Below are positions 11,770-22,440 of a stretch of DNA of 64,000 nucleotides, piece by piece. The notes below the pieces were generated by a model that saw only the letters and a program-made list of their open reading frames with translations, had not been told where the DNA came from and did not search any database. The stretch's first letter is position 1, and every line of letters starts with the position of its first letter. The position numbers and the translations under genes were made by a program. Source of the DNA: Puffinus mauretanicus. Taxonomy: Eukaryota; Chordata; Aves; Procellariiformes; Procellariidae. Location of the stretch: contig JAJKFH010003627.1 in NCBI GenBank assembly GCA_023333565.1, positions 5,375,501-5,439,500 of the forward strand. The letters run 5' to 3'.

Positions 11770-13195
11770 AAAATGCTGAGTTAAATTGTGGAATGAGTAG
11801 ATCCCGAATCCTTGCAGTATAAGTACATATGCTTCATTTAAAACGTGTGCACAACCACAGCCACCTTTTTGTTAGTGGAACTACAAAGAGGCTTGAGTCC
11901 ATCCTGGATGTAGGGTCTGACCATGGACAAATGGGCCTCATTCTCTTCCTTCATTTCTTGCAGGCCCAAAGCTTTTGGGGAACAGCAGAACAAAGCACAG
12001 ACAAGGTATTGACTGTATCATCTATTCTTTTTCCCCAGTCTTTACTGGGGCAGAAATACCAGTGTTTGTGTATGTACTCCATATAGTCACACACTCTACA
12101 CAGGCTGGGGGGTGACTAGAGCACTGGCTATCTGTGCATTAATTTGTCTCAGCATTTCAGGCTTGAATTAACAAGGAGGATAGAAGCCTATGAAATTGGG
12201 AGCTCTGAGTAAAGTTTGCCAGTTGGGTTCAATAAAGTGATTGGATTTGCTTGCCATATTTTGACTTGGGTTAAGAAGAGACTGTTATTATCTAATCAAG
12301 GATGTCCTTTTACATGCACATCTGAGAAGATGCATAGTATACATCATCAAACCATAAAGTTGCTACAAATATACCTTTGCGTTGCTTCACTGAGGTGCAT
12401 AAGGATCCTTGTTATTTTACAGAAGCAGAAGGACAGTAAACTTAAGAGGCTTTCTGTCGTCATAACTCTTGTTGGCAAAGTTAAGAATCAGTTCATTCCA
12501 AAGCAGTTCGTTCCTCCTCTCCTTCCTTTCAGAGATAAGATAGTCTTAACTAAATAGACTTTTTGTTGTGATTGCAAATATTTGTAGTGAACTGATGGGC
12601 TTTTTTTGATTCCTAGTAGTTCAGTAAGAGCCTGGATACTATCTTTATGAGCGCTCTATATGCAAATAAGGGAACCTATTGATAAAGCACCAGCAGATGT
12701 CACTCAAGAATATGTGGAACAGGCTGTGAATTTGTGTGACTGATAAAACTGAGCATGCACATTGCAAATGGCTTCCGCTGTGCAGCTGTGCGGGTTGCTC
12801 AGCCTCCCAGGGCTGTTGCTTTGGGCAGTGATCTACTGCTTTTGGTAGTCATCTGCTCACAAAGGCTTTGGAGCTGTGACCTACCACTACTGCCATAGGT
12901 ACTACAGAGTGTTTGTATGTGTGCACAAAGATACGTCGCATGGCTTTTCAATCTTTCCTTAACCTTCATTGTATTAATGTTCTTTCTAAATAGCTTTTGA
13001 ACACAACAGGACTCTAAGAACATTATGCATGAGTGTTGCGTTCTTGAGATAAAGGGAGAAGGAGAGGTCTTAGCTACTTGTTTGGCAGTGTTTCTGAAAA
13101 ATAAGAAAGTACCATGTAACCTTGGCACTTAAGTTTTGGGAAAGAAATACTCAGGTGTCAGATACTAAGTAGAAGAATATGTGAACTGGAAGGAT
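11770..13195. other. Non-coding stretch
   Basis: No gene recognised. Frames of 113 codons (12216-12557 plus) and 109 codons (12799-13128 minus) have no motif or domain and are flanked by no convincing splice sites. I treat both as chance frames. Confidence 0.6.
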
Positions 13196-13203
13196 GAGTA
13201 AAG

Positions 13204-13262
13204 TAGCTTAATGGTTTGGCGCTGCCTTTCATCATTTGGACTTGGTTTTAATTCTAAACCAG
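13204..13262 (+). repeat. Possible tRNA-derived SINE (MIR-like) head
   Basis: TAGCTTAATGG (13204-13214) closely fits the pol III A-box pattern TRGCNNARYNGG. GGTTTTAATTC (13244-13254) is a decayed B-box form of GGTTCGAATCC, 40 nt further on, near the tRNA spacing. The head is diverged and I cannot delimit a body. It could be chance. Confidence 0.35.
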
Positions 13263-13333
13263 AATCAAGTTACCAAATATTGCAACGATCAAATGGCTGT
13301 AGAGATCACTGTTAAAATGGTTTAAAATGCTCA

Positions 13334-13358
13334 TTATCGCTCTTAGCGTGAGCGATAA
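13334..13358. repeat. Perfect 9-bp inverted repeat with 7-nt spacer
   Basis: TTATCGCTC (13334-13342) and GAGCGATAA (13350-13358) are exact reverse complements around the loop TTAGCGT. Each arm keeps a CpG, unusual in methylated AT-rich vertebrate DNA, and each holds a GATAA-type core. It could be a hairpin or a paired protein-binding site. Confidence 0.85.
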
Positions 13359-13622
13359 CACATCCCAAACCACTTTGTAAATGTTCTCCCACACCTATAT
13401 TATCAATAATTGATTCCACAGAGTAGGCTACAGCAGATGCAATTTACTAAAATCCCAGTCAAGTGTCAACAAGATGGCTGGTTCGTTTTATCATTATACC
13501 AGGAAACTTTAGCAGCTAATCACAAAGGAAGTACAAAATGTGAGACCTTGCTTCATTATATGAACAAAAGCCTGTGATTTCAGGATGGAAAGAAAAGATT
13601 ATTGCTTGGCATAACATAATTT

Positions 13623-13638
13623 AAAAAAAAAAAAAAAA
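13623..13638. repeat. Poly-A run (A16)
   Basis: Sixteen consecutive A residues. No retroposon body is recognised upstream, so it is treated as a simple homopolymer. Confidence 0.95.
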
Positions 13639-13639
13639 G

Positions 13640-15820
13640 AAGCTTTAAATCGTCAAATTACCCATTTTAACAGGATTCAAATTAGTAGCTTATTGGGGTC
13701 ATTACTTAAATCAAGAGTTTCTCTTTGGAGATAAGTCTTGCTCACTGAAGGGACGGAGGGTACAAGTAGCGAAACTTGCATTTGAGAAACTAGACAGATG
13801 TGAAATGCTCACTGAGTTATATTTAGTTTTTTCTAACACCTTCCTTTTTCTAAGCCTTCATTAGAAAGTTTTTCCAGATGTTGATTAGCCCAGAATATTT
13901 CTTAAACTGTCCAACAACAAACAACTAAAAGAAGGTTTACACTCCTCTCTCACAGAAGCATCTATTGTATAGGAGCAGAACACACCGAGGTGCACAGCTT
14001 GTACCTGTAGCAATGCGAAAGGACGGGACGCAGCCTTTAACCTCTCCCTCTCTGCACCTTCTCCCTCCTCCCTCCCCTCTACTGTAAATCCCTCTGGTGC
14101 AAAACCAAGGAGGCTTATGGTGGTGCTTGTGGGCAGCTGTGTTGTGCCATCCATACCATGCCGAGTTGCATACTTGGGATCTCTTTGATCTTTTTCTGAA
14201 CTTGTGGGTTCTTTCATGATATAATATTGTATCATGTTATAATATAATAGCTTTCAAAAGCATTGGCATGCCAGGGTGTGGCAATAATAAAGGCCATAAA
14301 AATGTGAAATTCACCCTTCGATACATACTCAGCTTTATTTTGTGAGAAAATGCACTGGTTTCAATTGATCTTATGTCAACACAGTGAGTTTATAGAAGAG
14401 AAGCGCTAATTTAGAAGTTAAAAGGAAAAGGCACAATTAGTAACAACTTGTGGCAAAGCTTCGGGGGGTGTGTGTGGAAATCATGCACTTGATTTCAATT
14501 TTAAACCCTCTGAATTGCATAGTAGATTGAAGGTGGTAGGGAGAGACACCTGTTCAAACCACATTAGAATTAGATGGAAGCGATCAATAGCAGAGACCAG
14601 GCTGGGTAAAATACATTTAGGAAGACAAAGTTCTCCTGTGGTCCCAGAGAGTCAATTCCAGCTTCGTGTGGGTGGACTATGGCAGGAGGTGTTAGTGAGA
14701 TGGGCAGCCTGCCTTTGGGTTCATCGCTGCAGAAAATACTGCCCACAGAGTGAAGGCAGTGAAATGGCACAAACCCAACAAGAGCTTTCTAAAGCTGAAG
14801 TTGATTTCAGCTCTGGGCTTAGGAGTTTTACACGGAGACTCAGAGCAAGGCAGGTATAGATGCCCTTGCGGTCTAGAGAAAGCCCTACCAGAGCACGCCG
14901 TCTCCTGGGACGTGGGCGCACGGGACTGCTGAAGGAGCTTCCAGTAGAGCAGCCTCATGTGTGTGATACCTGGGTGGCTGGCTGCCACCTCCATCTCTGC
15001 TTACCAGCTCTGCTGGAAGTTGGGGGCTTGGAGATGATGTGCTGGGACACAAGGCAGGGGTAAGGATATCTTTCGGATCCTGGCTGGAGGAGGAGTGTAG
15101 GAGTAGGAAGATGACTTTATAACTGCTTTTTTTTATCACTCTTTCTGACTGTATTGACTTTATACTTGACACAGCTTTGGCTGGCAAGTGAGGCCCAGAT
15201 ACATTCAGAATTAGATATGACGAGGCTCATTCTTACATGAGAAGAAAATCACCGGTTGCTACAGAAACAGCTCCGTATCAGTCTCATGGGGCATCTTTGC
15301 ATCTGGCTTTTTTTCCTTCTCTTTTGCTAATCTGTAGATAAGAGTCAAAGCAAGTGCAGCACATCCCACATCTATATAAAAGGTTGGAGGAACGCTGCAG
15401 AGAGCAAAGTGTGAAAGAACATCTCGTAGATAAGCTAAACTTAAATGAATGAGTTAATTTACACCCCCCTACAATTTTTTTTCTTGTTTTGCAACTCTCG
15501 CTGAGTTAATTGAGGTGAAAATTAAAAGACACCAGTCAGCAAATATTTTAAAGACCACCAACATCAAGGAAGAGAAAGGAGGTACTCAGAAAGGGAGTTA
15601 CCAAGAAAAATTTAAGAAACGATCTGAGGGGTGAGTTAGAATCTGTGTCGAGAAAATTGCATATTGCAATGGAATAATAATCCAGACTTACTTTCAGGCA
15701 AGTTGTTTAACTTGATAAATTGAGGAATTAGTTAAAAATAAGTGTATATTATGGGTGAACAGGGACTATTCTGCATACTTCAGACCAGCTCACCAGCGAG
15801 GTTTTTCAACTGGTTTGCTA
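13640..15820. other. Non-coding stretch, with somewhat GC-richer 14.55-15.10 kb
   Basis: No gene recognised. Several overlapping frames of 60-129 codons occur on both strands between 14470 and 15187, where base composition is richer in G and C and stops are therefore rarer. They have no domain, no consistent reading direction and no good splice sites. Between 14220 and 14250 is an AT-only stretch with a repeated TATAATAT. Confidence 0.6.
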
Positions 15821-15824
15821 AAAT

Positions 15825-15990
15825 GTAATGAATTCTTGATGCTTAGTAGATGAATATTTATTGAGTGAATCAATGCTTAATTTATTAAAAATTTGCCTTC
15901 CTTGTATTTTAATATGATTTATTACTCATCAGTGCTTATTGCATTAATTAAAGATTGTCTTAATTTTCTGGAAGTGAGCACGATCTGCTG
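15825..15990. promoter_or_regulatory. Probable conserved non-coding element (homeodomain-core-rich)
   Basis: Complex AT-rich sequence free of simple repeats, with many homeodomain-type cores (TTAATTTATTAAA near 15880 and GCATTAATTAAAG near 15942). The style matches deeply conserved vertebrate enhancers near developmental genes. No gene or repeat explains it. Conservation itself is inferred and was not observed. Confidence 0.4.
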
Positions 15991-16409
15991 CAGGTTTGCT
16001 GCAGAGCCCTAATGCACTGTAGGGACTGTGCCTCTGGGTAGTACCAAGGATAGAAAACTGCACGAGGTGGGAAGCCGGTATGAATCACCAATGGCCTCTT
16101 CCTGCCTCTGGGCTTTCAAAGAGCCAGCAAAGTGGAAATGAGGATGCTGCCCCTTAAGGGTAGGACAGGATTATAGCAATAGAGATACTGTGGTGATACA
16201 GGGAATCTTTCTCTTTGCCTCTTATACATTATGGCTGATGCTGTGGAAATCATTTTAGTGTTTCTCATGGAATGCCTTTTTGTCAACATAAGTGAAGTCC
16301 AGCCTTAGCGATCCGGGAAACTGTCACCTCTCGTCCGACCGGGGACAATAGTCAATACATTTCAGTGCTCAGGTTGTAAGTAATTCTTGGGACAGTAGGT
16401 TGCAGTGAA

Positions 16410-16428
16410 GCTTGGGATAGTCCCAAGC
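16410..16428. repeat. Perfect 8-bp inverted repeat with 3-nt loop
   Basis: GCTTGGGA (16410-16417) and TCCCAAGC (16421-16428) are exact complements around TAG. A partial extra copy, TTCTTGGGACAG, lies just upstream at about 16385-16396. It might form a small cruciform or RNA hairpin, but it is too short for a microRNA precursor. Confidence 0.85.
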
Positions 16429-16844
16429 ATCTCTGTAGGGGCAGGTGTTTGAGAAGTGGAAAATTACTAAAGGCAGAACAAAAAAAGCCAGACATCTTGT
16501 GAGATGAGTCTTTCAAGAAATCTGTCAAAACAGGGAGAGGGTGATCATGCTGGAGGGGGGCAACAGCTGCAATTTGCATCTTTCAGCACTGAAGGGAGAA
16601 GCAAATATATAAAGCCCCACAGCCATGATACTTCTGATGCAATTATTTTATTAATCTTTGTGACACTTGTAATGTCTCTCTCTTTAAATTCAAATTCTGC
16701 TGCTTTTATAGCTCCTCATAAGTGTGTCTGTATGTTTTTTTAAAAAAATCCATCTAGTTACTAGACTGCTTGCATCCAGCTGCGCCCTGGAAACGGCAGA
16801 GAGCTAGCCCCTGAGGTCTGAGAGCAGGCTTGAATTTCTGGAAA

Positions 16845-16925
16845 GTGATTGGATCCATAATTAGTGCATTTTTGCATGTTTAAATGCATGATTCTGGAAT
16901 GCACTTTGCTGTTTCCTCCTCTCCA
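16845..16925. promoter_or_regulatory. Possible conserved regulatory segment
   Basis: Contains ATAATTAGTG (homeodomain-type), TTTGCATG (octamer-like), a second ATGCAT and GGAATGC (TEAD-type) within 80 bp. The dense, non-repetitive set of cores suggests an enhancer piece. Composition-based only. Confidence 0.3.
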
Positions 16926-16929
16926 GGGC

Positions 16930-18600
16930 TTGGGTGAGTGTGCACAAACTTCCCTTGCCGAGCTAAATTAGAAAAACCTCTTCAAGGTCCGCTGAAGGTC
17001 AGAGCAGAGAAATTTTTTCTCTCTCGGTGCACCGGCCAGGCAGTAACCACCCTGCTCCAGCCCCGAGCGTTTGGGTGGAGCCAGTGCCAAAAACCTGGTG
17101 GCATTTCAAATCCCTTGCAGCAGTTAGGTGTTAGATGCAAAAGATCAGTGCTGCTCCACTTGAAGTCAGAGAAATGACTTGTGCTTAAAGCTCAACACAT
17201 ACACAAAGATTTCCTGGATCTGGAGTTAATTTGTTTTTTCCAAGGCCAGCTTGAAGGCAATGTCCAAACAGGAAAAAAGTTACAAATGCAACATTTGACT
17301 CGTAATAATTTCATTTTATTTCCCGTTTTGTTTAGCCTATTCTATATGATTTTGTTTTCCTGCAGTATCAAGTTAAGCTATTTAGGTTTTTATGTAATGT
17401 TTATTTTTACCCTAGTTAATAGAGTCAAGTCAGGACCAGGGGCCAGTTGGGCTACATGCCTTTCTCTCTGTTCCAAATCTCTACATTTTGCAAGCTTCTT
17501 TCATGCAGGATATTTATATTCCACCTTTTTTCCCAGTGGAGAAGCTTTCACAGAATATAGGCTTTGGATATATATTTTCTGCTCTAGCTGTTCATTTGAT
17601 GTAAAGCATTTGGGGTTCCAGTTGTGCTGAGAAATGTAAGCAAAGCTTTTGGCCCAGTGGGTGCTAAGCCCTGGCATTTCATAGCTTTGTATATATGAAT
17701 CAGGATTAAGGCACAGATTCTATGTAAAATTCAGCTCATTAGGAGACGTTTCTTCTTAGGGCTCCCACGGGGGAGGTGGGTCCTTTGCTTACACTATTGC
17801 TTACTTCACTTTCTTGCTCCCTGGGAAAGGAGGGTGGGGTGAGCAGACCCAGCAGAGTAGGGACAGCATTTCTGAATGGCTCTTGTGGAGGTGACACAAG
17901 GCAGCAGCAGGGTCTTCTGCTCCCTTTTACAGTTACCCTGGCACACCTGGAAAAAGGCTCGGCATAGGCTGGCCTTCGTATTTGATAATAAAGCAAATGT
18001 GATCAAGCACACCACTAAGGTCATAGTCAGAATGACTTGTCAGAGTTAAGAGAACAAGGAGTACCTATGAAAGCAGACAGGAATGGATTTTCTCACAAAT
18101 ATGATTTGCATTGTACAAGAGTTAAGGTAGTTAAGGTACTGAAGGTCAGGAAGGTTTCAGAAAATGTGTTTTTCAGCCTGGCACCCCACTCAGCTTCCCA
18201 GCAGGCCACATGCACTGTTGGGCATACAGCTCAAGTATATTCAGTGGATGATCAACTGTGTCCATACGCTTTAGCCAGTGAATCTTTACTTATAGAGAAA
18301 TGATGGGTTTGGGAAGGAGTTTCATCAGTCATAATTTCCAAGGAAGAGCGTTCATGGTAGGGAATACCAAATCAATGTTTCCTCCTCAAGGACTTTCAGC
18401 TGTCACCCAGGGAATACAGTGAACGCAGTGATGAGAATTAGATTAGAAAAAGATCAATAGGGCTGACAATAAATGAAAGTAACACAGACATTATTGAGCA
18501 GATTAGGAGAGAGAAATTAAACTGGACAGTATAATCTTCAATGCCAGCTAGACACACTAACGTTGGGCAAAGTTAGAGAGAAGACAGTAAGTTAGTGCTA
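16930..18600. other. Non-coding stretch
   Basis: No gene recognised. A 149-codon frame (17181-17630, plus) is rich in F, L, S and C, the usual signature of a chance frame through T-rich DNA, and has no domain. The frame at 18037-18303 contains a short x-K-V repeat that only reflects the 9-bp tandem repeat annotated separately. Confidence 0.6.
18121..18155 (+). repeat. 9-bp imperfect tandem repeat, four units
   Basis: AAGGT recurs at exactly nine-base steps (18124, 18133, 18142, 18151), with the other four positions of the unit partly alike. It is a tiny minisatellite. Confidence 0.85.
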
Positions 18601-18610
18601 TGAAGAAGAG

Positions 18611-18659
18611 TTTTACCAGTCTGTCTGGTAAAAGAGAGGGGTTTTTACCAGTCTGTCTG
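18611..18659. repeat. Hairpin-forming 9-bp inverted repeat with a second direct copy
   Basis: TTTTACCAG (18611-18619) and CTGGTAAAA (18625-18633) are exact complements around the 5-nt loop TCTGT. The 17-base word TTTTACCAGTCTGTCTG at 18611-18627 recurs at 18643-18659, 32 bases on, so the downstream copy could compete for the same partner arm. Likely a local duplication of a hairpin half. Confidence 0.9.
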
Positions 18660-19607
18660 TGAGATGGGGAAAGGCCTGCTGGTGATGGAAATCTCTCAGC
18701 TCACAGGAAGGTTGAAAAGGATGATAATAGTCCAGGAGCACATGAATTTCAGTGGCAGGCCACAGGGAGGCAACGGTGGCGAGGTCACCTACGGCTGGGA
18801 ACATGGAGTAGGCAACAGCCTTGGCTACATGTTACAGGGGAAAGGGAACCTCAGACACACCCCACCATCACCAAGCCATTGGTGGGATAGCTTGTTCCAG
18901 GCAAAAAATTCTCCTAACCTTCCCGTAGTACAGGTTGGTTTACCCTGTGAAGGTTTGCAGCACTTCCAGAAACCACTCTTCTGTTTAAACTTGATTATTT
19001 GCCATTATAACTGCTTGTATTTTGCTATCTGTACAAATATTCAGTGATGATCAAGCCTGGCAAGTTTTTGGGGTGAGGGATATCTGGTGGCAATGAGATC
19101 CATGGGCTGACTGCGCTCAGCATGAAAAGAAGCTTTCCTTTTATCAGCCTTGAGTTTGTCTAGATCCTCTTACGTGTCTTTGAAAGGTTCACCCCAAGGC
19201 AATATAATTGTGTTTGATCACATGCAGGCTATGAGTCAGTGATTGATAAGAATAAAGAACTTGGAGTTTCTTGTCTTGGTTCCCTGTCTTCTTCCCTGTG
19301 GAATCAGAAATCACTTTTATAAATATATGGGTCCATCTGTGCTTCTGGCTATCCATTTCAAGTATATGTTCCAAAAAAGAAATAGTAACACTTTATAAGT
19401 GCAAATAAAAACACATTAAAAGGACTGAGCAAGGGGTTTTTTTCTTCCTCATAAAGTACATGTGGATCCCATCCAAAAGAGTTACTGTGAGCCATGTAAC
19501 TTGTAATTAATTCTGCTATAAATGTCAGAACACTTACTTTGCAGGTCTAAGCTGACCCACTAAAATTAGTCCTCTTTTAACAATTCCTTTTATAATTTGT
19601 TTTTCAG

Positions 19608-19647
19608 CAGAAACGGCAGCTTGACCTCCTGACAATAACCAGCCCTG
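19608..19647 (+). other. Candidate internal exon (40 nt, or 37 nt from a second AG)
   Basis: A T-rich tract (about 19574-19605) ends in TTTTCAG, giving a good splice acceptor with AG at 19606-19607. A second AG follows at once (TTTTCAGCAG, a NAGNAG tandem acceptor), so the exon may start at 19608 or 19611. It ends ...CCCTG|GTAAGTGAG, a near-perfect donor with GT at 19648-19649. One of three frames is open throughout and reads QKRQLDLLTITSP; the other two contain stops. The length is not a multiple of three, so a real exon would shift phase. I do not recognise the gene and found no partner exon here. It may belong to a gene with very large introns or to a non-coding transcript. Chance cannot be excluded. 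Confidence 0.4.
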
Positions 19648-20429
19648 GTAAGTGAGCTCCGCCACACGGCTCTCTTCTTTTTCTTAAAGAGATGGTTGTC
19701 TAAATGTGTTTTTCCCCCGTCTCTGACATGCAAAATGAAAAACACTGTTCCCCAGAAAATCTTTCACGTAATAACAAGTGACAGCTATATTGTGCTTGGC
19801 AAAGCCCCGGGCAGTTATCCGTTCACAGAGCTGCCTCTTCAGACCTTTACTCTATGAATTTGAGTGCTGATATTTCTTTAAGCCTCCTGGGGTTACAGTT
19901 AGCGGTATGCCTGCAGGGCAGATGCCCTCAAATTCACAATGTGTGTTCAAGTATCACAGAAATGCAAGTTTGACTTTCCTTGGTGGCAAACATGAACAGT
20001 TTGGGGAGTAAGGAGACGGTGGTCCTCTGTGCGCGTGGTGGGAGACAGGAGGTCCAGGCTTAGGTCTGGAGAACCCCGAAGCGGGTCAGAAAATATTGAG
20101 GTAAAATTAAAATGATCTAAATGATCTGCTTCATAATGGCTTCTGTCACTTGCCTATTGAGGAGATAAACCAAAACATGTTATACTGGGAAAGTGTTGGG
20201 AGATCTTTGGCATAGTGCGTTTTGAAGGTCTCAGTGCCGTGACTGGAATGCAGGTCGTTTGAATAGTGCTTCTCTTTGATCTCAGCTCTCAAGGCTGGGT
20301 GGCTTTTAATTTATGGTTATTTTTCTGGCTCAGTTTCTTTCCATTAGCTGCTACAGAAGTTTGCTGCCCACCAGATGTACACTGTGCTTGAATGGTGCTA
20401 CCTTTTGGTTAACTTTTTCAATTTTTCAG

Positions 20430-20447
20430 ATGTATGTATGTATGTAT
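20430..20447 (+). repeat. (TGTA)n microsatellite, about four units
   Basis: Short run of ATGT/TGTA repeats, directly readable. Confidence 0.9.
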
Positions 20448-20460
20448 TAAGCTTTCAGAT

Positions 20461-20505
20461 TGGCTTTAACTGGGACTAATGAGTTCTGGCTTTAACTGGG
20501 AATAA
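20461..20505 (+). repeat. 19-bp direct repeat, period 26, one mismatch
   Basis: TGGCTTTAACTGGGACTAA (20461-20479) recurs as TGGCTTTAACTGGGAATAA (20487-20505). Eighteen of nineteen bases match, which indicates a fairly recent local tandem duplication. Confidence 0.92.
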
Positions 20506-21504
20506 CGTGTTAGCGAAATGAACAGGTGTTATGGGAAGTGAACAAAATGTGACACACATTTGCTTGGATAACAATTTTGCATCAATAATTGTTCTGACAC
20601 TCTAAATGTAGATATCATCTGTGACATGGTTTCTCCTTCACTAACCTTGTTAAAATAATAAGAATTAAAATAAGGAGGAGGAACACTTTGTTGGGACAGA
20701 TGTTTGAGGCTATTGGCAATTGCATCACATTTTTGCATGTTCACTTTTCATGCAGTTTGCAATTATGTTAATGTATGCTCAGGGCACTTGCTGATAAAAG
20801 CAACAATACAGTGTGATACAGCCATTGTCACTATTCTGACTGTAACTTCAAGGACAAACATGGCACATTTTTCATTTTTCGGATCTTCAGCATTCCCTAT
20901 TTCTAGAGGAAAAAGAAAAATATCTCTGAAGGTCTTAATCATAATAAACACTCAGATCTTGGATAAGGGCACCAAAGCCCACAGACTTCTTTGTTTAATA
21001 AGAGAAAAGGAGGGGTGGGGACCAGAGTAACTTAATATGAGACTTTTCTGTAAAACGAATTTATGATACCTTCCTCATAATTTCAGATACAGTACTCACT
21101 GGAACAATGAAAGGGTTGGCTAAGTTGAGTTTGTGCATAGATGTGATCACAGTAAGTAGCTATCGCTTCAGATCTCTTAGTTTAATACAGCAATCTACTA
21201 AATCAACACAGCAATTAGTTGGAAGGATCAAAATAGCTAAATACTAAACCAGCTTTCAATAACTGCGTAGGTAGACATACTGCACTACAAGGGGGGGAAA
21301 AGGCTTTCTGTAACATGCATTTTTCCTGAAATACAAGTTTTACCCTTTGATATTTAGCCAGAAATCTACAATAATTGGCTACATAGAAAAAAATTAATAT
21401 TTGTGCCGTGATTATATAATTGAGTGCCTACAGTTTTGCATTCAGTAAAGGCATTTTCAAAAGAAGCCTGATGCTGGATCAGGCCAAACTTACTTAAGAG
21501 ATTT

Positions 21505-21600
21505 TTCGAAGAGGTTGAAAGAGTTAGGCACTTAATTCTGAGTAGGATTGGAAAATGTCAACCTGTGGATTAAAGGGTCTAGTTTGGGCCTTACAAATAC
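21505..21600. repeat. Probable relic of an old amniote interspersed repeat
   Basis: The phrase GAGTTAGGCACTTAATTCTG followed by AGTAGGATTGGAAAATGTCA resembles a common ancient sauropsid repeat ('gagttaggcacctaa ... attgaaattcaatggg ... aaaatctgg'). It is probably the same broad family as 5030-5095. Recognition is from memory; the family name and exact limits are not known to me. Confidence 0.35.
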
Positions 21601-21819
21601 AAAAATAAAATAAAATAACTCATAGTCTTGAGGCTTTCATCTATCTTCGGAGACTGCAATTTTTAAATATTTCATTCTTTGAGTCCTAGCTCTAAGATCT
21701 GACATCAACAGCCTGCTTTTACAAAGTCGTGTTATCGTTTATGATGGCTGAGATCAGCCATAATCACTGTCATCCCTTAATTTACTGATTCAAATTAGGG
21801 ACTGGGCTATTTATTTGCA

Positions 21820-22265
21820 GCTGTTAATCCTCTGGGAGTTGTTCCTGTTCTCCACCTTGCCGCAGGCAGGCAGCTTTCATTTGTGGTGGAGGTCACTCAG
21901 CCTTATTTATAGTATGAAAGTCCTCCGTGTCTCACAAGCAGTATCTTATTGCTTAATTGTAAGAATAGACAAAGGGCTTCAAAACCAAAGGTGACCTCTG
22001 CGATTTGCACTTCTGTCGTGAGGAATATCATCTTTCTTTTGTGCGTGTGTGAAATTCCCGAACCAGTTTTTGTACGTTTAGTCAAGAATCGCTTCGTGAT
22101 CCCTGGCAGGTATTACAACAGCTCTTCTCCATGTGCCACTAAAAAAATTTCCAAAAATTGATCAGCCAATTAATGAGATTAATTGCAAGGTAAAATAATG
22201 CCATTAATGTCAATAAAGAGCTGTTAAGACACAAAACATTCAAAAGAGAGTTTGTAGGTAACCTT
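21820..22265. promoter_or_regulatory. Possible conserved non-coding element upstream of CpG islet
   Basis: Non-repetitive sequence, strongest at 22140-22230, with closely packed ATTGATCAGC, CAATTAATGAG, ATTAATTGC and GCCATTAATGTC phrases. All are homeodomain-type cores, with no low-complexity explanation. It lies directly beside the CpG-dense islet at 22265-22440. Together they look like an enhancer or a promoter-distal CpG element. Confidence 0.4.
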
Positions 22266-22440
22266 AACGTTACCTCACGGCAGTCGCGTTGTTTCCCCTG
22301 GCCGTGGTTGTTGCACGATTCCCCAGGAGTCACCGGTGGGAAGGAAGCGGCGCTTGTTCCTCGTGCCCTGAATCCCCCCCTGCCCCCGCTGTGCCGAGCC
22401 CACGCTGCGAGGGCGACCCGCCGCTGCCTCTTGCCTTACT
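22265..22440. promoter_or_regulatory. CpG-dense islet (orphan CpG island-like)
   Basis: By direct count of 22261-22440, about 118 of 180 bases are G or C and there are 17 CpG dinucleotides, an observed/expected CpG ratio of about 0.9. The surroundings are AT-rich and CpG-poor. The islet is shorter than the usual 200-bp cut-off. There is no clear TATA box, first exon or long frame leaving it (a 136-codon minus frame crosses it without a domain). It may be an orphan CpG island used as an enhancer or as the start of an unannotated transcript. Confidence 0.55.

Larger units (their letters stand above)
19650..21500. other. Non-coding stretch
   Basis: No gene recognised; the longest frame is 108 codons (20704-21030 plus) without a domain. 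It holds a (TGTA)n microsatellite (20430-20447) and a 19-bp tandem duplication (20461-20505). Confidence 0.65.

Noticed and set aside
17181..17630. 149-codon plus-strand frame rich in F, L, S and C
   Set aside because: Typical translation of T-rich DNA; the hydrophobic look is not a real membrane protein signature.
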